Assembly: GCA_963843385.1 (NCBI GenBank) | Contig: CAWJJY010000005.1 | Coordinates: 682,001-746,000, forward strand | Source: CAVOHU01 sp963843385 | GTDB taxonomy: Bacteria > Acidobacteriota > Vicinamibacteria > Vicinamibacterales > JAKQTR01 | Length of the DNA stretch: 64,000 bases | Direction of reading: 5' to 3' | Part shown: in pieces, positions 17,291 through 26,326 of the stretch | How the letters are laid out: each line of letters opens with the position of its first letter | Position numbering within the stretch: the stretch's first letter is position 1 | The notes under the pieces: generated by a model | What the model was told of the DNA's origin: nothing | What the model saw: the letters and a program-made list of their open reading frames with translations, nothing else | The model's database searches: none | Made by a program: the position numbers and the translations under genes

Positions 17291-19168
17291 ATGATCAACT
17301 CACGATTCAGATTGCTTGCCGCCGCCGGCATTGCGCTGGCCGGCGTCTCCTACTCGGGCCCGGCGGTGCTCGGAGCAGCGAAGATCGGACAGGCGGCGGC
17401 CACACAGGCGAAGCCGGCACAGGCTGCGCCCGCCAAGGCCGGGCAGGCCCAGAAGCCGTGGCTGCCCGACAGCCAGCCCCCGACCTCCGAGCCCGTCTAC
17501 AAGGTGCACCTCGATTTCAACCGTTGGCACGACGTCGCCGAGCTCATCGCCGACATGAAGACGCTCGAGAAGGCGTGGCCCAAGTTCCTCAAGTACCAGT
17601 CCATCGGCAAGACGGTGGACGGCCGCGACATCCCGTTGATGACCATCAACAATCCCGACACCGGGCCGGAGCTCGGCAAGGCCGCGATGTACATCGAGGC
17701 CAACGTCCACGGGAACGAGATCCAGGGAGGCGAAATCTGCCTCTACACGATCTGGTACCTCATGGAGAACTACGGGAGGGTCGATCGGATCACCTCGCTC
17801 GTCAACGAGCGTGTCTTCTACCTGCTGCCAACCGTCAACCCTGACGGCCGTGACTGGTTCATGCACGGGCCCGGCGCGAACGCGCGCAGCGGCCACATGG
17901 CCGTCGACGACGACAACGACTACCAGGTCGAGGAGGACTGGCCGACCGACCTGAACGGCGACAATGTCGTCTCGCAGATTCGCAAGTACGTCGGCATGGG
18001 CAACGGCAACATGCGCAAGAGCACGGCGGACCCGCGCATCCTCGAGGCCGCGCCCTTCGGGCAGGGCGACTACATCATGCTGGGCTCCGAAGGCATCGAC
18101 CGGGACGGCGACGGCCGGATCGGCGAGGACGGTCCCGGCAGCTACGACGGGAACCGCAACTGGGCCGCTGACTGGCAGCCGGACTACGTGCAGAGCGGCG
18201 CGCTCGACTACCCCTTCCAGTTGCCGGAAGCGTATGCGATCAACCAGTTCCTGCTCTCACATCCGAACATCGCCGGCGTCCAGAGCTACCACAACAACGG
18301 CGGCATGATCCTGCGCGGCCCGGGCGCCGAGTCGGTCGGTGAGTACCCGCGCGCCGACGTGCTGGCCTACAACGAGCTCGGGCAGAACGCCGAGCGCATG
18401 CTGCCCTACTACCGCTACCTCGTCATCTGGAGCGGCCTCTATACCGTGCACGGCGGGTTCATCGACTGGACCGCCGAGGGCCTGGGCATTCTGTCGTTCT
18501 CGAACGAGTTGTGGAACAACGGGCAGTACTACAACAGCCCGGCGCTGGTCGAGCAGCAGAAGGACCCGACGAGCCCAATCAGCCCGCGCGCGGCGAACTA
18601 CTGGTGGAACGACAACCTCGAGTTCGGCGATCAGTTCGTCGAATGGAAGGAATTCGATCATCCCCAGTTCGGCAAGGTCGAGATCGGGGGCTGGAAGAAG
18701 ACCTACGGCCGCGTGCCGCCCAGATTCATGACCGAAGAGCTGTGCCACCGCAACATGGCGTGGACGCTCTACCAGGCGGACGAAATGCCCAAAATGAACA
18801 TCGGCGACACCAAGGTCGAGCCGTTGGGCGAGGGCGTGTTCAAGGTGCTGGTCGATCTCACCAACCCGAAGGTGGTCCCGACCGTCCTGGCAGCCGCCGC
18901 GCGCGACAACGTCGTCGCGCCCGACATCCTGACGATCGACGGAAGAGCGATCGACGTCATTTCGGCCAGCGTCGTCCGCAGCAAGTTCCAGCCGATGGTG
19001 CAGCAGCTCATCGATCAGAAGGACCTGAAGCGGATCGTCGTTCGCAATGGGATACCTGGAAAGACGACGCGGACCATTCAGTATCTCGTCAAGGGCTCCG
19101 GGGACGTCACGATCAAGTATGCGAGCCTGAAGGGCGGAACGGTTCAGAAGACGCTGGCACTGAAGTAA
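17291..19168 (+). CDS. Secreted M14 family zinc carboxypeptidase
   Basis: A 625-residue exported carboxypeptidase-like enzyme. A signal peptide (about residues 1-30) is followed by an Ala/Lys/Gln-rich linker (to about residue 56). The catalytic set is intact: H140-G-N-E143 in ANVHGNEIQGGE, H334 in QSYHNNGG and E406 in SFSNELW; NRNW (289-291) is the substrate-binding NR. Acidic loops DDDNDYQVEEDWPTDLN and DRDGDGRIGEDG resemble calcium-binding EF-hand loops. GGAGG precedes the ATG at 17291. It lies 31 bp after the M14-like pseudoenzyme, so the two are probably co-transcribed, and the active partner may work with it. Confidence 0.88.
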   Translation: MINSRFRLLAAAGIALAGVSYSGPAVLGAAKIGQAAATQAKPAQAAPAKAGQAQKPWLPDSQPPTSEPVYKVHLDFNRWHDVAELIADMKTLEKAWPKFLKYQSIGKTVDGRDIPLMTINNPDTGPELGKAAMYIEANVHGNEIQGGEICLYTIWYLMENYGRVDRITSLVNERVFYLLPTVNPDGRDWFMHGPGANARSGHMAVDDDNDYQVEEDWPTDLNGDNVVSQIRKYVGMGNGNMRKSTADPRILEAAPFGQGDYIMLGSEGIDRDGDGRIGEDGPGSYDGNRNWAADWQPDYVQSGALDYPFQLPEAYAINQFLLSHPNIAGVQSYHNNGGMILRGPGAESVGEYPRADVLAYNELGQNAERMLPYYRYLVIWSGLYTVHGGFIDWTAEGLGILSFSNELWNNGQYYNSPALVEQQKDPTSPISPRAANYWWNDNLEFGDQFVEWKEFDHPQFGKVEIGGWKKTYGRVPPRFMTEELCHRNMAWTLYQADEMPKMNIGDTKVEPLGEGVFKVLVDLTNPKVVPTVLAAAARDNVVAPDILTIDGRAIDVISASVVRSKFQPMVQQLIDQKDLKRIVVRNGIPGKTTRTIQYLVKGSGDVTIKYASLKGGTVQKTLALK

Positions 19169-19197
19169 GGTTCGCCGGCGGTTGAACCGGGCACAAT

Positions 19198-19235
19198 CGA
19201 AGGGCGGCGTGGTGTCGTGACCGCGCCGCCCTTCG
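19198..19235 (+). terminator. Rho-independent terminator of the M14 pair
   Basis: A perfect 12-bp stem, CGAAGGGCGGCG (19198-19209) and CGCCGCCCTTCG (19224-19235), is followed by TGTTT. It lies between convergent genes and may serve both. Confidence 0.75.
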
Positions 19236-19298
19236 TGTTTCCGGCGCCGGGGCATCCGCCCCAGGCGACGCGTGGTGACAGCGCGGCAGACTCCGGAG

Positions 19299-20969
19299 CT
19301 ATCGCGGCCACCCGACAATTTCGAACAGCCAGGTCTCGTCCGCCTGGGACAGCGGCTTCAGGTACGGGCTGTAGTGTTTGAGACCTTCGACGACGGTATA
19401 TCGCGACCCGTAGTCGTACGAGTCGACGTGCATCACGATGTAGCGGGCGCCGAGCCGCTCGAGCTCGGCGAACGCGTCGGCACTCGGGAAGGTCGCGAGA
19501 TGGACGCTCGAATCCCGGAAGTCCCGGGGAATGTGGTCGCTGTAACCGTTGATCATCGGCTGCCAATGAGTCGTGGACGCGAGCATGTACCCGGCGTGGC
19601 CATGGAAGTTGTCCGCGCTCGACCAGAACGGGAACTCCGCGACCGGCCCCCTGGGCATGCGTGCAAGCACCTGGTAGGCCGGCGAGACGGGCGGTACTTC
19701 GCGCAGGCCAAGCGGCGCCTGAAACAGATCGGCCACGGCCAGCACCACCAGCACGCCCGCCATCAGCCCAGCCCGCTTGCGCCCGCTGACCATTCGCGAG
19801 ATCGCGACCGCCGCCAGGACCACCAGGCACAGCGTGACGACGACGCCGCGCCGTGACGGCGCGCGCAGGAACGAGAAGACCGGAATGGTCCGATGGAGCT
19901 GGGAGTAGAGCCACGCATCGGGACCGAGCGCGATCCAGAACGAGAGCACGCCGAGCACCACGTAGAACACGACGAGATCGCGTCTGATCCGCGGCGCGGG
20001 CGCCGGCGACCCGGCCGGGCGTGCCGGAGGGGTTCTCAGGCCCAGCCAGGCGCCGACCACGCCCAGCACCAGCGTCAGCAGACCCGGGAACAGGACGTCA
20101 CTGAATCCCTCGATCGAGTGCAGCCACCAGCGATGGGCCCATGCGCCCGAGGCCAGCCACGAGGTGGCGTTGGCCGAGTACGATCGCGCGCCGTCGAGCG
20201 TCCGGGCAAATCCCGTCTCGCGCTGAAGGGCCATGTACGGGATGAAGAACGGCAGAGTCAGGCTGATCGACACCGCGGCGGCCAGGCCGATGCCGTACCA
20301 GTACCGCCACTCCCGCCACCGGCCGCGCGTAATGGCGATGACGATGCTGCCCAGGCCGACCGCCATGCCGGCAAACACGCCGTAGTACGCGCAGGCGAGG
20401 CCCTGGAACCAGAGGATCGCGCCGAGCGCGATGGCGCGGCCCGTCGTGGTCCGGTCCACGAGACGGTGAAAGGCGAGAAGGCAGAACGGCATGCCGCCGA
20501 TCAGCATCAACTGGATGTGCGCGGTGCGGGCGAAGACGAAGGGACAGTACGCGTAGAGCACCCCGGCCACGGCGGCGGCGTGCCGGCTTCCGGTCAGGTA
20601 GCGGCACAGGTAGTACCCGCCCGCCGTCGAGACGACGAATGACAGGAGCAGGACGAAGTTGTGCGTGGCGTACGGGTTCCTGGTCGCCAGCCAGACGGGC
20701 ACCGCGACGATGCCCGCTCCGAGGTTGGCCTCCGAATAGGCGAGCGAGTTGTCGTGCGGGTAGAAGATGTTCGCGCTGAACACGTGAAGCGGGTCGGTGG
20801 TGAGCGCGTGGGCCACCCACGAAACGACCCAGATGCTCCACTTCCCGTCGTTGACGTCGATCCGCCCGGCATTCTCGGCGTTGAGAACGAGCGGATAGGT
20901 CAGCAGACACGCCAGACCGATCGCCGCACCGAGGACGATGGCGGCCTCGAGGCTCCCACGGACACGCAT
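19299..20969 (-). CDS. Polytopic membrane protein, GT-C/YfhO-like
   Basis: A 556-residue protein with about ten to twelve hydrophobic segments and an extracytoplasmic C-terminal part (EFPFWSSADNFHGHAGYML and onward). The N-terminal section holds an acidic residue in a loop after the first helix (ENAGRIDVNDGKWSIW), the usual place for the catalytic Asp of GT-C glycosyltransferases, and the body reads like DolP-sugar-type mannosyltransferase/YfhO proteins. The sugar and acceptor are unknown. The start at 20969 is set by the first membrane helix; the ORF extends to 21014 without need. Confidence 0.6.
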   Translation of the reverse strand: MRVRGSLEAAIVLGAAIGLACLLTYPLVLNAENAGRIDVNDGKWSIWVVSWVAHALTTDPLHVFSANIFYPHDNSLAYSEANLGAGIVAVPVWLATRNPYATHNFVLLLSFVVSTAGGYYLCRYLTGSRHAAAVAGVLYAYCPFVFARTAHIQLMLIGGMPFCLLAFHRLVDRTTTGRAIALGAILWFQGLACAYYGVFAGMAVGLGSIVIAITRGRWREWRYWYGIGLAAAVSISLTLPFFIPYMALQRETGFARTLDGARSYSANATSWLASGAWAHRWWLHSIEGFSDVLFPGLLTLVLGVVGAWLGLRTPPARPAGSPAPAPRIRRDLVVFYVVLGVLSFWIALGPDAWLYSQLHRTIPVFSFLRAPSRRGVVVTLCLVVLAAVAISRMVSGRKRAGLMAGVLVVLAVADLFQAPLGLREVPPVSPAYQVLARMPRGPVAEFPFWSSADNFHGHAGYMLASTTHWQPMINGYSDHIPRDFRDSSVHLATFPSADAFAELERLGARYIVMHVDSYDYGSRYTVVEGLKHYSPYLKPLSQADETWLFEIVGWPR

Positions 20970-21038
20970 GGAGCGGGAATCATAGCATACGGCCCGCTGG
21001 CCGGGACCGGGCATGACGGTCCATCCGGCCCCCGGCGA

Positions 21039-21166
21039 TCAGCGCCGTCGCGCACCGCGCAGGGTGATCCGAACGTGGAACTCGCCCCGATTGTCCGGAC
21101 AGTGGTCGTCATTGATCCCCAGCCACAACTCGCCGGAGGCAGGCATGGTGATCGGGCGGCGGACGG
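21039..21166 (-). pseudogene. Orphan fragment resembling a LecA-like carbohydrate-binding C-terminus
   Basis: The minus strand in the gap between the GT-C-like and GH15 genes encodes PITMPASGELWLGINDD, then an HCPDNRGEFHV segment and a stop at 21039-21041. The W/YLGxND...DNxGxF pattern is the end of the PA-IL/LecA-type beta-sandwich seen at the C-termini of many secreted proteins. Nothing in frame upstream looks like the rest of such a protein (that frame overlaps the GH15 gene out of phase), so I read it as a remnant. It could also be chance. Confidence 0.35.
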
Positions 21167-21183
21167 GCCGTCGTCCTAGAGCC

Positions 21184-22950
21184 TCACAAGACCTCCTGCC
21201 AGCGAGGCGAAGCCGCAAACGCGGCATGTATGAGGCCGACATGCGAGTACGCCTGGGGGAAATTCCCGGAGAGGCAGCCTCGCCCGACGTCGTAGTCTTC
21301 GGACAGCAGCCCAAGCCCTGAGATTGACGACGTGATGCGATCGAGGAGTGCCCGGGCTTCCGCCATGCGCCCGGTGGTGGCAAGAGCCTCGACCAGCCAG
21401 AAGCTGCAGAGGACGAAGGTCACGCTTGGCACTCCCAGCCCATCGTCAATCTGGTAGCGCATGATCCAGCCGTCGCGCCCGAGGGTACGCTGGACCGCGT
21501 CGATGGTGCCCCTGATCCGGGGGTCGTCGGGCGGCAGCAGGCGGAGGCTGGCCACCTGGAGGAGTGCGGCGTCCAGGTCCTGGCCGCCGAAGGCGGAGAC
21601 GAAGCTCCCTTGCGACTGACTCCACGCGTGCGCGATGAGGTCGCCGCGAATCGCGTCGGCCGCAGCCCGCAGCGCCGTCTCCCGTTCCGGCAGGTGCCGC
21701 GCCGCGACGTTGGCCATCCGATCAGCCGCCGCCCAGCACATGAGCGTGGAGAAGGTCTGGCGCTTCGGGTGACCGCGCTGCTCCCAGATCCCGGCATCGG
21801 GTGTGCCCGCGAGGTGAATCGCCTTGCGCGTGAGGCGGTCAAGCAGGTGGAGCGTCGCAGGCGAGCGCTCAGCGCTGAAGCGCTCGTCGACGAACACGGG
21901 AGAGAGCGCGAGCACCATCTCGCCGAACACGTCGTGCTGGCGCTGGACGGCCGCGGCATTCCCCACGCGGACCGGGCCGTCCCCGTTGAATCCTGGCCAG
22001 TCCGCCAGGATCCGTTCCTCGAGATCGACGTTCGCGTCGATGCGGTAGAGCGGGGCCAGGTCGAGGTCTGGCGTCGCGCTGGCGATCGTGATCAGGTAGC
22101 GGACGAACTCCTCCCGTTCCACGAAGTGCCCGAGCAGCCGGAAGGCGGAGAGCACGTAGTAGGCGTCCCGCAGCCAGCAGTAGCGGTAGTCCCAGTTGCG
22201 CCCGCTGCCCGGCGATTCCGGAATCGACGTCGTGGTCGAGGCGACAATCGCTCCCGTATCCTCGAAGCAGTGCAGCTTCAGCGCGAGCGCCGATCGGATC
22301 ACCTGCTTCTGGAACATCGGGGGCACGTCACACTCTTTGATCCACCGGCGCCAGTACCGGAGGGTCTCGTTCAGGAAGCGCTCACAGAGGCCCGCGAGGG
22401 GCTCTTCGACCGGAGCGCCCCAGGTCAGCACGAGGTGACGCCGATCCGTGAGCGCGAACGGCTGCCCCGACAGGTACGAGATGGGAATGTCGGTCGTCAG
22501 GCGAAGCTGAGACGGAAAGCCGTCGAACCGGACGTGGTGCGAGCCGGCCAGCGGGATGGCCGGCCGTCTGGACCAGCCGACCTTCGGCTCGCACCGGACA
22601 CGGATCCGGGGCGTGCCCTGGATCGGCTCGACGATCCGCACCATCTGCGTCGGACGAAAGGTCCTGTCGTAGAGTTCGAATCGAGGCGCGAAGTCGATCA
22701 GCCGCAGGGCTCCGCCGTCGGTCTCGAACGTGGTTTCCAGGACATTGGTGTTGTCGAGGTAGGCCTGCGTGCCCGCTTCCCCGCCGGCCGGTCCGACGGT
22801 GAACCGCCCGCCGTTCTGAGCGTCGAGGAGCGTCGAGAAGACCGGCTCGGCGTCGAATCGGGGCAGGCAGCACCAGACGACCTCGCCCGTGCGCTCAACC
22901 AGCGCGGCATACTGGCAGTTTCCGATGAGACCGAGGTGTTCGAGGTGCAT
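21184..22950 (-). CDS. Glycoside hydrolase family 15 (glucoamylase/trehalase-like)
   Basis: A 588-residue cytoplasmic protein of family GH15. An N-terminal beta-sandwich (starting LGLIGNCQYAALV) is followed by an (alpha/alpha)6 barrel carrying NWDYRYCWLRDAYYVL, the family signature. No signal peptide is seen. In bacteria this subgroup includes both glucan 1,4-alpha-glucosidases and GH15 trehalases. The divergent otsA-otsB pair immediately next to it favours trehalose hydrolysis, but that is inference from context. The start at 22950 has GGGGG-type purine upstream and matches the usual GH15 N-terminus. The 168-bp gap to otsA should contain promoters for both directions. Confidence 0.88.
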   Translation of the reverse strand: MHLEHLGLIGNCQYAALVERTGEVVWCCLPRFDAEPVFSTLLDAQNGGRFTVGPAGGEAGTQAYLDNTNVLETTFETDGGALRLIDFAPRFELYDRTFRPTQMVRIVEPIQGTPRIRVRCEPKVGWSRRPAIPLAGSHHVRFDGFPSQLRLTTDIPISYLSGQPFALTDRRHLVLTWGAPVEEPLAGLCERFLNETLRYWRRWIKECDVPPMFQKQVIRSALALKLHCFEDTGAIVASTTTSIPESPGSGRNWDYRYCWLRDAYYVLSAFRLLGHFVEREEFVRYLITIASATPDLDLAPLYRIDANVDLEERILADWPGFNGDGPVRVGNAAAVQRQHDVFGEMVLALSPVFVDERFSAERSPATLHLLDRLTRKAIHLAGTPDAGIWEQRGHPKRQTFSTLMCWAAADRMANVAARHLPERETALRAAADAIRGDLIAHAWSQSQGSFVSAFGGQDLDAALLQVASLRLLPPDDPRIRGTIDAVQRTLGRDGWIMRYQIDDGLGVPSVTFVLCSFWLVEALATTGRMAEARALLDRITSSISGLGLLSEDYDVGRGCLSGNFPQAYSHVGLIHAAFAASPRWQEVL

Positions 22951-23118
22951 CGCCAGATCGATCCCCCTGCCGGGTTGATCCGCACTGTCACCTGAATCGA
23001 CGCCGGGCCGGGCGCGGCGGGCTCAGGAATCGAGGGCTTCGGAACTCTTGGTGCTACTGTACCCCTGTGCCGGAGGCTGGCGGTGGCCGAATTCCTGCCT
23101 CCGTGATGAGGGTAGACG

Positions 23119-25371
23119 ATGCCCCGAGCCCTTCGCTTCGTGTTCGCTCTGGTGGCTGGCCTGGCGCTGCTCACCTGGGCGGCCTCTGTCCTGGTCCATC
23201 GGACCACGCGAAGCTGGTTCGAGCGGGACATCCAGCTGCGCGCCACGCTCGCCGTCAACGGCGTCCGCGAGACACTGATTTCGCGCTGGAACGCCGACAA
23301 CCGGGCGGCCCTGCGCGACGCGCTGGAGGTGCTCGCCCACGATGAACGCATCATGGGCGTCGCCGCCTGCGCGAACAACATGACCATGCTGGCCCGGACG
23401 CCGGAATTCCCGTCTGTTCTGGGGTGCCAATCCGTCAGCGCGGAAATCCGCGGTGCGAAGCCCACATCCGGGGCCGATGCGTCTGTGTGGGCCGCGGTGG
23501 TGCCGCTGCCCGGGGGAAGCATCCATGTCACGGCGATTCAGATGGCGGACGACTCGGGCCCTCTCGGGTTCGTCGTGCTCGTTCACGACCTGAGTTTCGT
23601 CGAGCGGCGAGAGGCCACGACGCGCAAGTTCCTCCTCTTCGCGTTTGGCATCCTTGCGCTGGCCGCGTCGGTCATCACGCTGGTGGCAGCCAGGTTGTCA
23701 TGGCGAGGGTGGAGCGCCGAGCTGCAGCGATTGCTGCGGGGAGAGTCTCCCCATCCGGAGTTCGTGCCATTCCTGCGCGACGTGCGTGAACTGGTCGATC
23801 GGCTGGCGTCCGAACGGGAGACGGAGGGCGCGGGCGGACTCTGGACCCCGCAGCGTCTCAAGAACAGCTTGAGCCGGTATCTCCACGGCGAACGCATCGT
23901 GATCGTCGCCAACAGGGAGCCGTACATCCACGAGCGCAAGAGCGACGGAGGCATCGCCGTCCTGCACCCCGCCAGCGGCCTGGTGACCGCGCTCGAGCCG
24001 GTCATGCGCGCCTGCTCGGGCGTCTGGATTGCCCACGGGAGCGGGTCGGCCGACAGAGAGGTGGTCGACAAGCGCGGTCACATACGGGTCCCTCCTGGCG
24101 AGGAGTCCTACGAGATTCGCCGCCTCTGGCTGACGCCCGAGGAAGAGCGGGGGTACTACTACGGATTCTCCAACGAGGGTCTCTGGCCGCTTTGCCACAT
24201 GGCCCACACGAGGCCCGAGTTCCGGATCGAGGACTGGAATCACTACCAGGCGGTCAACCAGAAGTTTGCCGAGACCGTGTGCGAGGAGGTCGAGTCGGTC
24301 GATCCGATCATCCTGGTCCAGGATTACCACTTCGCGCTGCTCCCCCGCATGATCCGCGAACGGCTTCCCCGGGCCATCGTGCTGACCTTCTGGCACATCC
24401 CGTGGCCCAACTCGGAACGATTCGGCATCTGTCCCTGGCGCGATGAGCTGCTGACGGGCCTGCTCGGCAGCAGCATCCTGGGCTTTCACACGCAGTCGCA
24501 CTGCAACAACTTCCTCGACACGGTCGACAAGTATCTCGAAGCTCGAATCGACCGGGAGCAAAACGCCGTCGTCCTGAAAGGACAGCGCATCCTGGTCAGG
24601 CCGTACCCGATCTCGATCGAATGGCCCAACTCCTGGGCGCTTGCCGCGCCATCGTCCGCCGAGTGCCGGATTTCTGTCTTCGAGGAACTCGGGCTTCCGC
24701 TCGACGCGTTCCTCGGCGTCGGCGTCGACCGGCTCGACTACACCAAGGGCATCGAGGAGCGGCTGCTCGCGGTGGAGAGGCTCCTCGAGCGCCACGAGGA
24801 ACTCCGCGGGCGTTTCACGTTCGTGCAACTCGCCGCGCCAAGCCGGACCGCCATTCCGCAGTACCAGCAGGTGAACGATCTCGTGGAAGGGGTCGCCGCC
24901 CGCATCAACGAGCGATTCTCGACGGCGACCTATCGCCCCATCATCCTGCGCCGCACGCACCACGAACCGCCGACGGTCTTCCGCTTCTACAAGGCGGCGG
25001 ACCTGTGCTACGTCAGCAGCCTGCACGACGGGATGAATCTCGTGGCCAAGGAGTTCGTCGCGGCCAGGGACGATGAACGGGGCGTGCTCGTGCTGAGCCA
25101 CTTCACGGGCGCCGCGCGGGAGCTGACCGAAGCGCTCGTGGTGAATCCGTACGATCTCGAGCAGGCAAGCGACGCCATGTATGCCGCGCTCTCCATGACG
25201 GCCGAAGACCAGCGCGACAGGATGCGCGCCATGAGAGCGTTGCTGGCGGAGTTCAACGTGTATCGCTGGGCCGGACGGATGCTGGTGGACGCTGCCCGTG
25301 TCCGAAGGCGCGACAACCTGACGGGCCGCCTTTCCGGCGCGTGGCTCGCACGCCGCGCCGGGACGCCATGA
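23119..25371 (+). CDS. otsA: Membrane-anchored trehalose-6-phosphate synthase with sensor-like N-terminus
   Basis: A 750-residue protein, about 260 longer than a typical OtsA. Residues 6-26 and 170-191 are membrane helices flanking about 140 extracytoplasmic residues that resemble the periplasmic region of a sensor kinase. A short linker leads to a GT20 domain from about residue 258 with NREPY, HIPWP, RLDYTKGIEERL (near 538-549) and HDGMNLVAKEF. The enzyme makes trehalose-6-phosphate from UDP-glucose (or another NDP-glucose) and glucose-6-phosphate. Its stop overlaps the otsB start (ATGA), so the two are translationally coupled. The N-terminal domain may place synthesis under control of an external signal such as osmolarity, which is an inference. 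Confidence 0.9.
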   Translation: MPRALRFVFALVAGLALLTWAASVLVHRTTRSWFERDIQLRATLAVNGVRETLISRWNADNRAALRDALEVLAHDERIMGVAACANNMTMLARTPEFPSVLGCQSVSAEIRGAKPTSGADASVWAAVVPLPGGSIHVTAIQMADDSGPLGFVVLVHDLSFVERREATTRKFLLFAFGILALAASVITLVAARLSWRGWSAELQRLLRGESPHPEFVPFLRDVRELVDRLASERETEGAGGLWTPQRLKNSLSRYLHGERIVIVANREPYIHERKSDGGIAVLHPASGLVTALEPVMRACSGVWIAHGSGSADREVVDKRGHIRVPPGEESYEIRRLWLTPEEERGYYYGFSNEGLWPLCHMAHTRPEFRIEDWNHYQAVNQKFAETVCEEVESVDPIILVQDYHFALLPRMIRERLPRAIVLTFWHIPWPNSERFGICPWRDELLTGLLGSSILGFHTQSHCNNFLDTVDKYLEARIDREQNAVVLKGQRILVRPYPISIEWPNSWALAAPSSAECRISVFEELGLPLDAFLGVGVDRLDYTKGIEERLLAVERLLERHEELRGRFTFVQLAAPSRTAIPQYQQVNDLVEGVAARINERFSTATYRPIILRRTHHEPPTVFRFYKAADLCYVSSLHDGMNLVAKEFVAARDDERGVLVLSHFTGAARELTEALVVNPYDLEQASDAMYAALSMTAEDQRDRMRAMRALLAEFNVYRWAGRMLVDAARVRRRDNLTGRLSGAWLARRAGTP

Positions 25372-26108
25372 AGCCCCTATTTGGCAGGGAAGGCCTCGTC
25401 CAGCTGCGACGACTCGCCGGAACCCGCGTGCTGCTGGCCTTCGACTACGACGGAACCCTCGCCCCGATCGTCGCCGCGCCCGAAGCCGCCCGGATGAGGC
25501 CGACCACGCACGCCCTTCTCTCCAGGCTCGCGAAACTCTACCCGTGCGTGATCATCTCAGGCCGTTCGCGGTCCGACCTGCTGGACCGGCTCACGGGCGT
25601 GGGCGTGGCCCTGGTCATCGGCAATCACGGCGTCGAGTCCTGGCGCCCGGCGCGCCCGGCGCGACCGACGATCCGCCGATGGCGAAGGCTGCTCGAGGCG
25701 AGGCTCGAGCCGCAGAGCGGTATCACGATCGAGGACAAGGGCTACTCCATCGCCATTCACTACCGCCGGGCGCGAGCGAAGGCCAGGGTGAGAGCGAAGA
25801 TACGCGAAGCCATCGGACGGTTTCGGAACGCGCGGCTCGTCATGGGCAAGCAGGTCGTCAATCTCCTGCCGCGAGGATCCCCGGACAAGGGAACGGCACT
25901 TGGTACGGCGCAATCGCATCTCGGGTGCCGCACGGCCATCTATGTCGGTGATGACGACACTGACGAGGACGTCTTCGCCATTCGGAGGCCGCGCCGGATC
26001 CTGACGATTCACGTCGGCGCCAGACAGGACTCGCTGGCGTCATATTTCCTGCGGGACCAGAAGGAGATCGATCGGCTGCTTCGCACGCTGATTGCGTTCG
26101 CGCCCTGA
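25368..26108 (+). CDS. otsB: Trehalose-6-phosphate phosphatase
   Basis: A 246-residue HAD-superfamily phosphatase, the usual OtsB length. Motif I is D26-Y-D28-G-T, where D26 should be the nucleophile. Motif IV is VGDDDTDEDVF, typical of trehalose phosphatases. It removes phosphate from trehalose-6-phosphate in the cytoplasm. The ATG at 25368 overlaps the otsA stop by four bases, which fixes the start and shows co-translation; the ORF extends upstream to 25341 within otsA without support. Confidence 0.92.
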   Translation: MKPLFGREGLVQLRRLAGTRVLLAFDYDGTLAPIVAAPEAARMRPTTHALLSRLAKLYPCVIISGRSRSDLLDRLTGVGVALVIGNHGVESWRPARPARPTIRRWRRLLEARLEPQSGITIEDKGYSIAIHYRRARAKARVRAKIREAIGRFRNARLVMGKQVVNLLPRGSPDKGTALGTAQSHLGCRTAIYVGDDDTDEDVFAIRRPRRILTIHVGARQDSLASYFLRDQKEIDRLLRTLIAFAP

Positions 26109-26326
26109 GCGCGCCGGGCCTGAAGCCCGGCCTCCATCCCGGGACGGTCTCAGGTGTGTCTGCCGATTCGGCCCACCTCCCGAGGCCGTCGCAGGCGTGT
26201 CTGCTGGAGCCCTTGGTCTTCAAGCCCCGGGCCCGGATGCCAGAAGCCGTTTGGGCCGCCATGGCGCGAACGCGGGAAGGGAGGAGCCGCGAGCCTCCAG
26301 CCTCCAGCCCGTTCGTCCGGTAGAGT
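26109..26326. repeat. Convergent gap with dispersed repeat cores
   Basis: The gap between otsB and the anti-sigma gene contains CCGGCCTCCATCC (26127-26139), the inverse of the core at 46-58 and 77-89. It also contains GCCTCCAGCCTCCAGCC (26293-26309), a member of the CTCCAGCC family seen at 34.7, 36.15 and 41.16 kb. No gene is supported. Confidence 0.55.
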
